Positions 31,168 to 41,372 of a stretch of DNA of 64,000 nt are shown here, in pieces; within the stretch, counting starts at the first letter, position 1; each line of letters opens with the position of its first letter. Origin of the DNA: Agapetus fuscipes (Eukaryota; Arthropoda; Insecta; Trichoptera; Glossosomatidae); the NCBI GenBank assembly GCA_951799405.1, contig OX637353.1, positions 13,454,001 through 13,518,000 of the forward strand. Direction: 5' to 3'. The notes under the pieces are model-generated. The model ran no database searches. It was not told where the DNA came from and worked only from the letters and a program-made list of their open reading frames with translations. The position numbers and the translations under genes were made by a program.

Positions 31168-31262
31168 TATGTGGCTGACCACCCATGCTGTAAAAAATTG
31201 TTCACTTTGCCAATGTCACCCCTGTGTCAGGGAGGGTCGGCAGGAGGTGCAAGGTTTTTCTT
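31168..31262 (+). repeat. Repeat A, 5' part
   Basis: TAGTATGTGGCTGACCACCC to GGGAGGGTCGGCAGGAGG. Confidence 0.75.
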
Positions 31263-31274
31263 TTCTTTTTAAAA

Positions 31275-31765
31275 AACAAATTTGTGGAAAGGAATGCAAT
31301 CCACAAACATATTTTGCCTGGCCAGTTGTCTTCATGTGAAAGCAGAAGCTTGTGTGCATGCAACGACATCTGTTGAACCAGAGTCGAAGTTATGGTCTAT
31401 TATACTACTTGAGAAAATGCTAAACTGATTGAATGGCATCCTCTTCCCCTTCAATCGTCCTTTCTATCCTATTTTCCCAAATCTTCTCTGATAAAAACCT
31501 CCTGCATTCTTATTTATTTTCTTTTGTTCTTTTCGTTTGCTGTTACATTTGCTGTAGAAAAGCTTTTTTGTAACTATTTTTATTTAAGAAAACTATTATT
31601 GGCCTTATATGTATTTATTATAAATCTTTACTTGTTTTATGTGTATGTGCTGTTGTTTTCTGTAATAAATAAAAAATAAAAAAATATATTAAGTGGGCTA
31701 GACGCAAGATTCGAACCAACGTTATCCGGCTCCAAATATGCTAGTCGAACACGCGCCTCTACACC
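31275..31765 (-). mobile_element. SINE-E split by a LINE 3' UTR
   Basis: The right part (31690-31765; minus strand GGATAACGTTGGTTCGAATC, B box) and left part (31275-31398, with CCTGGCCAGTTGTCTTCAT) belong to one SINE-E copy, compared with 21008-21177. About 290 bp of foreign sequence separates them. Confidence 0.65.
31400..31688 (+). mobile_element. Poly(A)-ended LINE 3' UTR
   Basis: Inserted in SINE-E and ending GTAATAAATAAAAAATAAAA, a polyadenylation-signal-like AATAAA and A-rich tail on the plus strand. No ORF remains. The family (Jockey/CR1-like) is a guess from the tail type. Confidence 0.5.
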
Positions 31766-31784
31766 GACATGTGTATAATATAAT

Positions 31785-32060
31785 TCATTTGAGATTTGTT
31801 TTTTTATGCGATGGGTTCACATGCGACGTGTGCAAGCGCGAACTTGCACGTGTCTGCTTGTGGGAATGCATATAATGTGAATCCCCGGTATTACATATCT
31901 TTACACCTTAGATTAGATTAGATTAGATTCATGTGAGGCTAGGTTTATTTTGTATGAACACACGCAGCATGTGTAAGCTTGAACTTATACGTGTCTGCTT
32001 AAAGGAATGCATGTTATATGAACCTTCAATATCAATACATCTTTGCAACACAGATTATAG
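31785..32060 (+). repeat. Two repeat A 3' ends in tandem
   Basis: The first (31785-31925) ends in GATTAGATTAGATTAGATT. The second (31926-32060) follows immediately and ends AACACAGATTATAGAT. Both lack the 5' half. Confidence 0.75.
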
Positions 32061-32095
32061 ATATAAGGCATTATTCTTTTAGAAAACATAGAGTT

Positions 32096-32361
32096 TTATT
32101 TTTACAAATTGAGTATTTATTTCACCTCAAGTACTTTCGACTTACTTACGTTATTTTCAAGAGGACACTGTTATAAAATTGACAAGACAAAAACCATAGA
32201 TAAATGAGAAGGATGAGTGACGACAAAGAGGTACAATTAGGTAATAACAAAGATGAAGCATTAGGAATTTGAACATTGATCATACTATAAGAATTACAAT
32301 TTTTGTGCTTGTGGATTTCCAAAGCCTCGAGGACAGAATATGATATTAAAATACTTCTCAT
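32096..32361 (-). pseudogene. Penelope-like element C-terminal remnant (PLE-3)
   Basis: A minus-strand frame contains SVLEALEIHKHKNCN, matching the (R)EALEIxKHxN signature near the end of Penelope-like GIY-YIG endonucleases, followed by a short C terminus ending ITLK-like residues. Downstream, the minus strand has CTTGAAAATAACG, a short spacer and GTCGAAAGTACTTGAG, the same layout as the PLE-1 end and the foldback at 11949. All catalytic parts are lost. Confidence 0.6.
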
Positions 32362-32627
32362 AGCATTGTTTATGAATACTATTGTTTAGTATCAGTGTGT
32401 AACGAGTCCTTAGTATTCCTCTCCCAGCGTAAACCGTGATGAATTTGAATTTTCGATTGCTGATCAGTTACAGCAAACAACGTCTCGTATTATGGTATCT
32501 GAATTCTCAGTGTGCAATATGTATCTATCAAATACTAGCACTGTTTACTAAGTATGCCTAATAATAATAGCAAACTGAATGAGTACTATTCAGAGACAAT
32601 ACTAGGAGACTACGATATTCTAAATAA
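32362..32627. other. No recognised feature
   Basis: Unmatched AT-rich spacer. Confidence 0.3.
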
Positions 32628-32720
32628 CCACCTTAAAGGTAAAACTGAAAGTGCTGATTCACTGGTTCGTGGATAAATCATTTTATTTGAGTGTAATTTC
32701 TCATAGTAAGTGAACTAATT
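32628..32720. mobile_element. MITE-6 half copy
   Basis: CACCTTAAAGGTAAAACTGA, GATTCACTGG and TTTCTCATAGTAAGTGAA. Related to 55643-55783, but the distal terminal repeat is missing. Confidence 0.6.
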
Positions 32721-32919
32721 AAAAAGAATTGCTTGTGATAAACTTCTAAACTACGGGATTCTCACACTTTTTTAGAGTTTTCTCTCGTAGAAAATAGGAA
32801 AAAATGTGCGTTTATCTGAGAAACCCATGTTAGCTTAATATGTCAGTGTACCTTCAAAGTATCGAAATGATTCTTTGCACAGATTTTCAAATTTTAGTAA
32901 GCATCGATTCCTTTGGCTT

Positions 32920-33110
32920 TGATTTGTAGGTTAGTATGAGGCTGACTACTCATACTGTAAAAAATGGTTCACTGTACCAATATCACTCATTTTTTAGGAA
33001 AGCTCGGCAAGAGTTGCAAGGCTCATGTTCATTTGAGATTGGGTTTCACATAGGTAACGCACTAGTTAGATTTTATACATGGCAATACATAGAATATGAA
33101 TATTAAATGT
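32920..33110 (+). repeat. Repeat A, shortened
   Basis: GGTTAGTATGAGGCTGACTA to GGCAATACATAGAATATGAA; internal loss in the 3' half. Confidence 0.65.
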
Positions 33111-33352
33111 TACACATAGCTCAGTCGGTAGTTTTAATGTTTGCATATCATGTCGAGAGTTCGGGTTCGAATGCCACCGAGGGTGTCAAAAGTGATTTCC
33201 CGTTTCTGTAATAATTTAAAAACCAAAAATAAAATACCGGCAAGGTTTACTCAGCCTTCACAAGAAATGAGTAACGGCCCCCTTGAAAGCTGGGAAACCT
33301 TGTACTTCAAGTAATGTGGTTGGCGTAAGGCCACCTCCCTAACCTATAATCT
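33111..33352 (+). mobile_element. SINE-C without 3' end
   Basis: Head TAGCTCAGTCGGTAG, B box GGGTTCGAATGCC, body to TTGGCGTAAGGCCACC. Confidence 0.75.
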
Positions 33353-33485
33353 ATATAATGTATAATCAAAATTTCAAAGATTTATTGCATTTAATATGAA
33401 GCTAAACTGTACAATTCATATTGAATGCATTCCCATAAGCATACACGTGTAAGTACGCGCTTACACAGACCACGTGTAGACAACA
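33353..33485 (-). repeat. Repeat A 3' part
   Basis: Minus strand; GAATGCATTCCCATAAGCAT and TACGCGCTTACACAGACC are diagnostic. Confidence 0.6.
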
Positions 33486-33614
33486 TAAAAATGAAATTAA
33501 ATTCGACTAGATGGAATCATGTTTGACTCATACATAATAAATACATCCCTAGCTATTTTAGAGAAGAACTGAGTAAGTATGTATCTATAATAAATCTAAG
33601 TTGCAAACATATAG

Positions 33615-33845
33615 TAAGTGGCGAAGGGTGCCATACAACTCGATTCCCATCGGTTTCCCTTTTAAAATGAGGCAAAAATGATAATTAAGTAGACTGCATG
33701 GTTTCAATGGAGAAAAACTACGTATTGTTTCTTTGGTTTAAAATGTATTTTTTTACTTTGAGCCTATATTTTTTAACTACTTTGTTGCATCACTTTCAAA
33801 GGGAAGCCGATGGAAATCGAGTTGTATGGCACCCTTCGCCACTTA
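33615..33845. mobile_element. MITE-2b, complete
   Basis: AGTGGCGAAGGGTGCCATAC at the left matches the inverted right end perfectly and is flanked by TA on both sides, consistent with a TA target. Length about 231 bp including the flanks. Second copy of the 16156-16384 element. Confidence 0.9.
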
Positions 33846-33955
33846 TTATTTAGTTACGAATATGCAAGACTATTAGTAGTTGTGTATGGTTGGTCTGTGT
33901 TAGTTTCATATTTAGTCTAAGAAATCTTTAGAAATAAGTAAATGCTTAGGTAGAT

Positions 33956-34190
33956 CGTCACCCTAGTGTTTATTTGGCTTATCTACCATTGGATTCAAAG
34001 ATTAAGCTTCAATGAAAATCACATTTTACACAATCTGAGCTCAAAAAATTAAAACACAATAACTTGAGAGTTGTTTCAAATATTTTCAAAACCAATTTCC
34101 AGTTTCCATAAGACACATTGGTCCAGTACACATACAAACATTTCTCATGTGAAATTACTAATGATGGACATAAGACCAACAGGCACTAAG
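33956..34190. mobile_element. MITE-1d, complete
   Basis: CACCCTAGTGTTTATTTGGC at the left and AACAGGCACTAAGGG at the right, with the GGTCCAGTACACATACAAAC block between. Confidence 0.85.
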
Positions 34191-34254
34191 GGAAATCAAT
34201 TGTGTAAAATAAATTAACCGCAGTTTTCATCACATAGAATCTGATAGAAACAAA

Positions 34255-34450
34255 AAATATATTAACACTTAAGATTTATATTTAATGAATGCCTACAGTA
34301 TTCAGTATACACGTCTAACTTCGTGCTGACACATTTCGCATGTGGGCTTACAACATAAAAACTGAATCTCAAATGAACATAAGCCCTGCAACTCTTGCCG
34401 TGAATCTTTGATGTAATAATATATCTTTGCAACTTTGAGTATAAATTTTA
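34255..34450 (-). repeat. Repeat A, rearranged
   Basis: Contains TAAAAACTGAATCTCAAATG and CCCTGCAACTCTTGCCG, then an abrupt switch to GTGAATCTTTGATGTAATAA and TATCTTTGCAACTT, i.e. a piece of the opposite-strand 3' end joined on. Confidence 0.55.
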
Positions 34451-34773
34451 GATCAGAATAATTAAAAGTTGAATTTGAGTGGTGATAAATTTATGTATAA
34501 TTTTTTTAATTGAAATTATTTAAAACCCTTTTTCCCACAAACGACAGGCCACCCAGCGTTATTATTTTGTAGACAGCCTCTGTTATTTTCAGATTATACA
34601 GCGAAGTGCAATTTGCAAGCTGCCAATCAAAATTTGCAAAAATAATCTACCGTTATACAAAATTAGAATGTACTCGACGAGAACAGTACTTTTTGTGAGC
34701 AAAATACATTTTAGATCTAAACTGTTGTATCAAGTAAATTTATGGATTTCGTCATACTCTTCAAATTTAAATT

Positions 34774-35020
34774 TATCTAATCTAAGTTGCAAAGATATGT
34801 TACATTTGAGATTCACATTATATGCATTCTCACAAGCAGACACGTAAAAGTTCGCGCTTGCGCATGCCGCATGTGAACCTACAACATAAAAACTAAATAT
34901 CAAATGGGCATACACCCTGCAACTCTTGCCGTCCTTCCCTGAAACAGGGGTGACATTGGCAAAGTGAACCGTTTTTACAGCATGGGTGGTCAGCTGCATA
35001 CCAACCTATAAGCCAAGGAA
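34774..35020 (-). repeat. Repeat A, full length
   Basis: Minus strand, ATCTAATCTAAGTTGCAAAG to CAACCTATAAGCCAAGGAA. Confidence 0.85.
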
Positions 35021-35074
35021 CTCCTTTTATAATAATCTAAAATCTGAGTTCCAAAGCAATATTAAACGCAAAAC

Positions 35075-35380
35075 GCAACAAAGCTACACGTACAGTGTAA
35101 CTTATTGCCGCGTTATCTCCGTAGGATTTCGTATGTGGTGAGTGGAGCCTATTTATTTTTGCATGTAAGGAAGCCGCCCTTACGCCAACCACTTCAGTTG
35201 AAGTGGGGGCTATCCAGCGCTCAAGGGGACTGGTACTTATCTCTTGTGAGGCTGAGTAGTACACCTTGCCGGTATCGGTAACCGTGACGGAAAATAAATT
35301 CTGACACCCTCGGTGGTATTCGAACCCGAGCACTTGGCATGGAATGTAAGCACTCTAGCAACTGAGCTATCGACCGCACC
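35075..35380 (-). mobile_element. SINE-C, full length
   Basis: Minus strand: head TCGATAGCTCAGTTGCTAGA, B box GGTTCGAATACC, body, and AAGCTACACGTACAGTGTAA-type 3' end. The PLE-1b insertion begins a few bases past its head. Confidence 0.8.
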
Positions 35381-35398
35381 AAAGTGAATTTTAGTAAT

Positions 35399-35685
35399 TA
35401 AAGATTTTAAATTATGATTACGGTCGTTAGACATTTTATAAAATAAAAAAACGTATTTTATTGACCGTGCAAAAGAGAAGAACGATTTTCTCTACGTTTC
35501 GTCGGAGTCATATCCGACGTCCTCAGGAGCGTGTCTCTTCTACAAAGAAGAACCACGAACTGTTGAATTATTGTTGTTTGATCGTGGCCGCAGGTTGTAG
35601 GTACTTTTATTAACCTTCGGTGATGCATTCTCGTTCGTTCTTCTCTTTTGCACGGTCAGTAAAATCCGTTTTTTTCATTCTATAA
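35399..35685 (-). mobile_element. Penelope-like element end (PLE-1b) with 12-bp target duplication
   Basis: AATTTTAGTAAT flanks both sides (35387-35398 and 35686-35697). The two ends are inverted copies: TATTGACCGTGCAAAAGAGA on the left, its reverse complement near 35650. On the minus strand the centre carries CTGAGGACGTCGGATATGAC and the stem partner CCGACGAAACG, identical to PLE-1a. No ORF is left. It is a shorter deletion form of 9431-9923. Confidence 0.8.
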
Positions 35686-35795
35686 AATTTTAGTAATGTT
35701 TAACAAATAGCAATAAAACTACTACCAAGTTTTCTCCCTAAAAATCACCCTTTATGACATAATATTTTATTTCTCGTAGTTTTTGTGTCTACTTC

Positions 35796-36055
35796 TATAA
35801 TCTATAATCTATAATCTAAGTTGCAAGGATATATTCATTTAAAGCTCTCAGATGTATGCCCACAAACCAACAAGTGTAGTTCGCGCTTACAAATGCTGAA
35901 TGTGTACTTACAAATAAAATCCAAACCTCAAATGAACATAAGCCCCACAACTTTTGCCGACCTTCCCTGAAACAGGGGTGACATTGGCAAAGTGAACCAT
36001 TTTTTACAGTATGGGTGGTCAGCCTCATACCAACCTATAAGTCAAGGAATATGAA
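35796..36055 (-). repeat. Repeat A joined to RTE-like LINE 3' end
   Basis: Full-length minus-strand copy (ATAATCTAAGTTGCAAGGAT to CAACCTATAAGTCAAGGAAT), continued on the right without a break by the LINE 3' UTR. Confidence 0.85.
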
Positions 36056-36370
36056 TAATAAATTACATTTAAATATAAAAAAGAACAAAACCTTACAAAG
36101 AAATCTATACAAAAAAAGTCAAAAATTTCCTATGCAAAAAATGTAGCAAATGAATACACCAACATTAGAAATCAACATTGCAGATTAGCCGCCACTTCTT
36201 CCTGTCCTTGCATACTTCTTTCATTTCATCCAGAGTCATAACCTTTTTCATACAAGTCCTCCTTTTATTATGACTCTGGATATCCCATTCATTCGCTATT
36301 TCAGAGATTTGATCCTTCCATACTTTTCTCGGTCTTCCTCTACCACGACATCCATCTATTCTAGCAACAT
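36056..36370 (-). pseudogene. RTE-like LINE 3' UTR and ORF end
   Basis: On the minus strand the ORF end covers the GRGRPRKVW(K)DQISEIANEW and DIQSHNKRRTCMKKV blocks, then MTLDEMKEVCKDRKKW and stop, followed by about 130 bp of A-rich 3' UTR and repeat A. Only the last 60 or so codons remain. Confidence 0.75.
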
Positions 36371-36709
36371 CTATTCAACTTCATTTTGAAAATAGCTGAA
36401 TCGTGAATGTACAGTATGGGTTGGTGTTTTAGTAAATTTGTGGGTGCACTTACATTCCATTTTAGGCCGCTCAGTACCTATTGTTCGAAGTTATGAAATG
36501 TATCGTGACTGCCTACTCTGGGTTTTATTTTATGCAAAGCCTATATTTCAATGGGTAGGATGGAATAAGACAACGCTTACCGTAGATTTTGAAATATCAA
36601 ATACTTCCATAGTAAGAAAAAATACATGACGAATGCTTAATCAAAGTTGCGGTGATATTATGGTCCCTAATGATGAGTTTCCTAAAGTAAAAGTGACATT
36701 TAGACCATA
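36371..36709. other. No recognised feature
   Basis: A 63-codon frame at 36438-36629 has no known motif. Confidence 0.35.
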
Positions 36710-36784
36710 TAATCTAAGCTGCAAAGATATTTTGACATTTCAGGCTTTTTTTCATCGCCAGGAACCAAAATCTTTCAAAAAATG

Positions 36785-37351
36785 TTAGTTTGGCGGTGCA
36801 CGGTGGTATACTAGTGCCCACCTTGATGTATGGAAGTGAAGCCTGGACGGTGAGTGCAAGGAAAATTAGTAAAGTCCTTACAGTAGAAATGGACTACGAT
36901 CTAAGAAATATGATTGGGAAAAATCGAAGTGACAGGGTGAGGAATGATTTTGTAAGAGAAGAATGTGGGTCAGGGAAAGTGTGAAAGTGAAGATTAAAAG
37001 AAGTATTTTAAGATGGTTCGGGCATATGGAGAGAATTAGTGATGAAAGATTGACGAAGAAAGTATATGTTGCTAGAAAAGATGGATGTCGTGGTAGAGGA
37101 AGACCGAGAAAAGTATGGATGGATCAAATTTCTGAAATAGCGAATGAATGGGATATCCAGAGTCATAATAAAAGGAGGACGTGTATGAAAAAGGTTATGA
37201 CTCTGGATGAAATGAAAGAAGTATGCAAGGACAAAAAGAAATGGCTTTTGATCTGTAATGTTGGCTGCTAGGGTTTATTTAATTGGAATATTTTCTGTTT
37301 GTTGTCCATAGATATTATTATTTATTGATTTAAAAATGTAATTGGTCGTGT
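36785..37351 (+). pseudogene. RTE-like LINE C-terminal reverse transcriptase with frameshift and 3' UTR
   Basis: Two frames (36790-36984 and 36963-37271) cover AVHGGILVPTLMYGSEAWTV, the DRVRNDF block, ILRWFGHMERISDERL, GRGRPRKVWMDQISEIANEW and KKVMTLDEMKEVCKDKKKW. A frameshift lies near 36970. After the stop at 37271 about 80 bp of 3' UTR leads directly to the start of repeat A at 37352. This is the best copy for the LINE-to-repeat-A order. Catalytic core, endonuclease and 5' parts are missing. Confidence 0.8.
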
Positions 37352-37600
37352 ATGTTCCTTGACTTATAGGTTGGTATGCGGCTGACCACCCATGCTGTAC
37401 ACAATGGTTCACTTTGCAAATGTCACCCCTGTGTCAGGGAAGGTCGGCAAAAGTTGTAGGGCGTACGTTCATTTGAGGTTTGGATTTTATTTGTAAGAAC
37501 ACATTCCGTTTTTGTAAGCGCGAACTGCATGTGTTTGTTTGTGGGCATACATTTGCGAGCCTTAAATGTCAATATATCTCTGCAACTTAGATTATAGATC
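37352..37600 (+). repeat. Repeat A as LINE 3' terminus
   Basis: From TTCCTTGACTTATAGGTTGG to GCAACTTAGATTATAGATC, immediately after the LINE 3' UTR. Confidence 0.85.
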
Positions 37601-37735
37601 ATATTGTTGAATTTCCATAAAATGAAAATATATAATCAAAAGCTTAAACCCACTACGTGCCCGAAGGCAAAGTCCTTCAAAACCGCCCAACTTAGATATG
37701 CAATACCATCTCAAAGATCGATGGATCGCATTATA

Positions 37736-38329
37736 TCGTCACCCAGTGCTTGTTTGGCTTATCCACCATTTGATTCAAAGATGACCTTTCAATGAAATTG
37801 ACTTAAGAATCACACTCCACACAATATGAGCTCAAAAATAAAAATGTTAAACCATGATAATGTGAAAGTTGTTTTAAGTATTTTTCAAATGATTTTCCAG
37901 TTTTCATAAGACACATTGATCCAGTGCAAATGCAAACATTGCTCATGTGAAATTACCTTTGATGGGCATAACATTTGACCGGTCCGTAGCTCAGTGGTAA
38001 TACTGCGGACTGTGAATGGGAAGGTTGTGGGTTCGAATCCCGGCGGAGCACAAAAAATGTACCATTTATATTTCCAAATTTTCTCTTCGCTGGGTTGAAA
38101 AATTCATAAACCTTTGCCAATGACCGGTCACCACCAAAGGTCCATCCAGCCTTACAGTAACTGGATCTTGCTTGAGTATTGGCGCTTTGTAGCGACAACC
38201 AAGCTCGTACACCTCTGCGGCACTAAAATAAGTGTCATAGACCCCTAGAGTCTCTAGAATCTAGGGTGTCTCCCGCACAGGATTTCTTAAAAAAAAAAAA
38301 ACATAAGACAAACAAGCACTAAGCGGACG
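37736..38329. mobile_element. MITE-1e, split by SINE-B2
   Basis: The left terminal repeat CACCCAGTGCTTGTTTGGC and body run to GATGGGCATAAC (about 37974). SINE-B2 intervenes, then ACATAAGACAAACAAGCACT completes the right terminal repeat to 38329. CATAA is repeated at both SINE junctions, a likely short target duplication. Confidence 0.85.
37976..38303 (+). mobile_element. SINE-B2, full length, inside MITE-1
   Basis: Head GGTCCGTAGCTCAGTGGTAA, B box GGTTCGAATCC, body to GACAACCAAGCTCG, tail TACACCTCTGCGGCACTAAA, hairpin CCCTAGAG/CTAGGG and a 12-A end. The presence of both MITE halves makes both SINE boundaries clear. Confidence 0.9.
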
Positions 38330-38589
38330 TTATGGCATAGAAATAACTGAAACCTGCTATTACCTAGATCTCAGAATGATAAAAATTAAAGAAACCTTGA
38401 CCATTTTTTATTTTTTAATCAATAATTTACTTTCAAATTTTATTTTTTCAAGAAACGTAAATAATATGCATTTTATATTTCGTAACATCGATCTAACTAC
38501 AAAATTGGAAATCATATTACATATTACAATGGTCAATAATTATAATTTGAAACTTTTTCTCGGCGGGCAAGCGTCACACTTAAATATGG

Positions 38590-38880
38590 GACCATTTTTC
38601 AACTGGTCCGAGAGCTCTAGTTCGGATTTAACCGAGGGTGTCAGAATTATTTCCCGGTTCTGTGTCAATTTCAAACCCATTATAAAATACCGGCAAGGCT
38701 TACTCCCCTTCGGGAGCTGGGAAACCCCCACTTCAACTGAAGTATTTGGCGCAAAGCCGGCCTCCTTACCTGTAAAAATAAATAGGTTAATTTGCTCCTT
38801 CAGGGAGGACGCGTCGAGAAGTTTCACAATATGTGTAGCTTTGTTGCATTGCGTTGCGTAGTTGCGTTACAATTAAGAAA
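38590..38880 (+). mobile_element. SINE-C, head damaged
   Basis: Body GAGGGTGTCAGAATTATTTC, CGGGAGCTGGGAAACCCCCA, CACTTCAACTGAAGTATTTG, TACCTGTAAAAATAAATAGG, ending TGTGTAGCTTTGTTGC. A 161-codon frame across it is non-coding. Confidence 0.75.
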
Positions 38881-38889
38881 AACCCTGTA

Positions 38890-39645
38890 CAGTGAATTCA
38901 GCCACCATTCCGCTAAGGATGGCCAGAGCCTCAGCAGAGCTGCCTCCATTTCTTCCTATCCCTACATACCTCTTTCAATTCATTCATATCCATCACCTTT
39001 TTCATGCATTTTCTTCTTTTACGCTCGCTTTGTACATCCCATTATTTCACAATCACCTCAATCTAATCACTCCATACTTTTCTCGGTCGTCCCTTACCTT
39101 TTTTTCCTTTCACACTACCTCTGTATACATATGTACTTTGTCAGCCTATCATCATTCATTCTTTCCACATGCCTAAACCATCTCATCACATTATTTTGTA
39201 CCTTAACTTTCACATATTTTGACTCAGCTCAGTGGTAACACTGCGGACTGTGAATGGGAAGGGTGTGGGTTCGAATCCCAACGGAGCACAAAAAATATAC
39301 CATTCATATTTTCAAATTTGCTCTTCGCTGGGTTGAAAAATTCATAAACCTTTACCAATGGCCGGTCACCAAAGGTCCATCCAGCCTTACAGCAACTGGG
39401 TCTTGCTTGAGTATTGGCGCTTTGTAGCGACGACCAAGCTCGTACACATCTGCGACACTACAACAAGTGTCATAGACTCCTAGAGTCTCTACAATCTAGG
39501 GAGTCTCTCGCACAGGATTTCTTAAACAAAAAAACTTTCAAATTACATAATTTCTTTACCCATTCATTCCTAACTCTATCCCTCAGAGTTTTTCCTGTCA
39601 TGCTTCTCAAATGCTTCATTTCCACCGTACATAACTAGGTATCTA
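38890..39645 (-). mobile_element. RTE-like LINE 3' part, split by SINE-B2
   Basis: Minus-strand copy of the GTTACA-tailed subfamily (compare 2225-2885). CCATTCCGCTAAGGATGGCC is its 3' end. The reverse transcriptase remnant continues to TTTCACAT at about 39215 and resumes after the SINE at 39537 (CTTTCAAATTACATAATTTC) to about 39645. Confidence 0.75.
39226..39536 (+). mobile_element. SINE-B2 inside a LINE
   Basis: Starts in the head (CTCAGCTCAGTGGTAACACT), B box GGTTCGAATCCC, full body and the B2 tail ending CAGGATTTCTTAAACAAAAA. Confidence 0.85.
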
Positions 39646-39975
39646 TCGATGTATCGATACGGTATTTATCGATATGATTTTATCGATTCTTGGTATCATG
39701 ATTACTCTTGGTACGTGACATATCGTAACCCAAATCCGATTGCTCAATAGACCGTCTTCAGTTCTCTACCCACTCTCAGGTGAGATGATTGTTTTGGGAC
39801 TTGCATACATGGCTCACGTACAGAATTAATGATGATTCCTACCCGCATGCGATCAAGACACCTTCGATAAAATGAAATATATTTTTGGAATCAAAGCAAC
39901 AATTTTATAGACTAAAAAATGTGACTTCACCCAGTTTGGTTGCTTGGGGAAGAGCTATCTAATATAATGCTAATG
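39646..39975. other. ATCGAT-rich patch, otherwise nothing
   Basis: 39655-39690 contains several ATCGAT palindromes (TATCGATGTATCGATACGG). The rest is unmatched. Confidence 0.35.
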
Positions 39976-40185
39976 CGTCACCTTAAAGCTTGTTTTTCTT
40001 ATCTTCAACAAAGGTGATTTTACATGAGCAATGTTAGTATGATTGTGTACCTATGTATGTGTCTTATTAATGCTGGATATTGACTTTGAAATTATTTACA
40101 ACAACTCCCACATTATCGTGTTTTACGTTGTTTTCTTAGCTCAGATTGCGTAGAATGTGATTCAAGACAATTTTATAGTTATGCT
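39976..40185 (-). mobile_element. MITE-1f, one end missing
   Basis: CACCTTAAAGCTTGTTTTTC at the left, GTGATTTTACATGAGCAATG, and the TTCTTAGCTCAGATTG block. It breaks off at GACAATTTTATAG. Confidence 0.75.
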
Positions 40186-40306
40186 GGGATGGTCAAGGGA
40201 AAAAGGCGTCGACGCCGACGCTCAAATTTGCGTCATTGGTACTAACGCTGGTTCAAGCCCCTGCCTGCGTCGTATTCTATCGACAATAACTTCAAACCTG
40301 GTTGAT

Positions 40307-40554
40307 CAGTACCCTTAGTACGAGTTGCAAAACTTGAGAAACGTAAAGTATACGAAAAATATTAAAGCGGGATTTCTCCCAAAATCTGCCGTTTTTGTTT
40401 CTTACACTTTGTGGTCTTAGCAAAGGAATTACAGTGATGAAGAAAATCAAGTTTAAACAACAACAAAAACGGCAGATTTTAAGGGAAATCACTCTTTAAT
40501 AATTGTCGTAAACTGTACGTTACTCAAGTTTTGCAACTCGTACTAAGGGTACTG
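40307..40554. mobile_element. MITE-3, long-armed foldback
   Basis: The left end CAGTACCCTTAGTACGAGTT pairs with an inverted right end that is identical for about 30 bp. The inversion continues, with mismatches, through AAAATCTGCCGTTTTTGTT for arms of about 95-110 bp around a central loop of about 50 bp. Single copy here, no ORF. Confidence 0.8.
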
Positions 40555-40639
40555 ATGTCATTGGGTAGTAATTAAGAATTTAATAAAAATATTAAATTAT
40601 GCTTTTTTAATTGATTACGTTAATACCTGTTTCTGGACA

Positions 40640-40705
40640 GGCAATGCAACTAACTATAGGTTGGCTAATTGCGTTTTTCTTCACAAATCTTTTAAATCAA
40701 ATAGC
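40640..40705 (+). mobile_element. SINE-E 3' end fragment
   Basis: ACTATAGGTTGGCTAATTGC and TTTTTCTTCACAAATCTTTT resemble the end of SINE-E. Confidence 0.5.
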
Positions 40706-41063
40706 AGGAAGTTAATTAAACCGAATCTTCCCATCAAAACTCTCATTTGACTTTTAGCTCAGTTGCATCTATATCTAATTCGCGACAAAGGTCCAGACCT
40801 CTGCTAGCGGCCGCCCAGCCACGTACGCCTAGGAGACAGATCAGGCTCCGCACATAACCAATATACCACCCCCCCCCCCCTATTCCCTGGCCACTTCTAA
40901 TATCAACTCAGCTCAGGGGGCAAACACAAACAGTGGCGGCAACCAGAAGTAACTTCAAAACAGAGAAGAAAAAAACAAAAGAAAATAGTTTAATTCTTGT
41001 CCACTAAGTGTGTGTTTGTCTAAACATCGATACTTTAAAGGTCAAATTGAATACATAACATAT
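40706..41063. other. C-run and GC-rich patch
   Basis: GCTAGCGGCCGCCCAGCCAC and a 13-C run at about 40869 stand out in the AT-rich background. No gene found. Confidence 0.35.
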
Positions 41064-41372
41064 TACCGGTCCGTAGTCTAGTGGTTACGCTTTTGACTCG
41101 TAAATCGAAGGGTGTGGGTTCAAATGCCGAAGAAACACAAAAAATATACCATTTATATTTTCAAATATCCTGTTGGCTCAGTTGACAAATTCATACACAT
41201 TTACTGAAGACTGCTCACCGAAGGTCCCTTCAGCCTTACAGCAACTGGGTCTTGTTTAAGAATTGACGCTTTTTTTAGCGGCAATCAAACTTGTAGAGGG
41301 CTCTTGAGGTGTGATTTACACAAAAACAGCGCTCACCAAATAAATCACCCTATTATTATTATTTAGAATGTT
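41064..41372 (+). mobile_element. SINE-B1, full length
   Basis: Head GGTCCGTAGTCTAGTGGTTA, B-box region GGTTCAAATGCC, body, TTGTAGAGGGCTCTTGAGGT tail and AGCGCTCACCAAATAAATC end. Confidence 0.85.

Noticed and set aside
37976..38050. Genuine tRNA-Thr gene at SINE-B heads
   Set aside because: The head is fused to the same long body in every copy, and the anticodon stem is mismatched.
38376..38861. 161-codon ORF as a host gene
   Set aside because: Its second half is translated SINE-C and the first half is AT-rich spacer.
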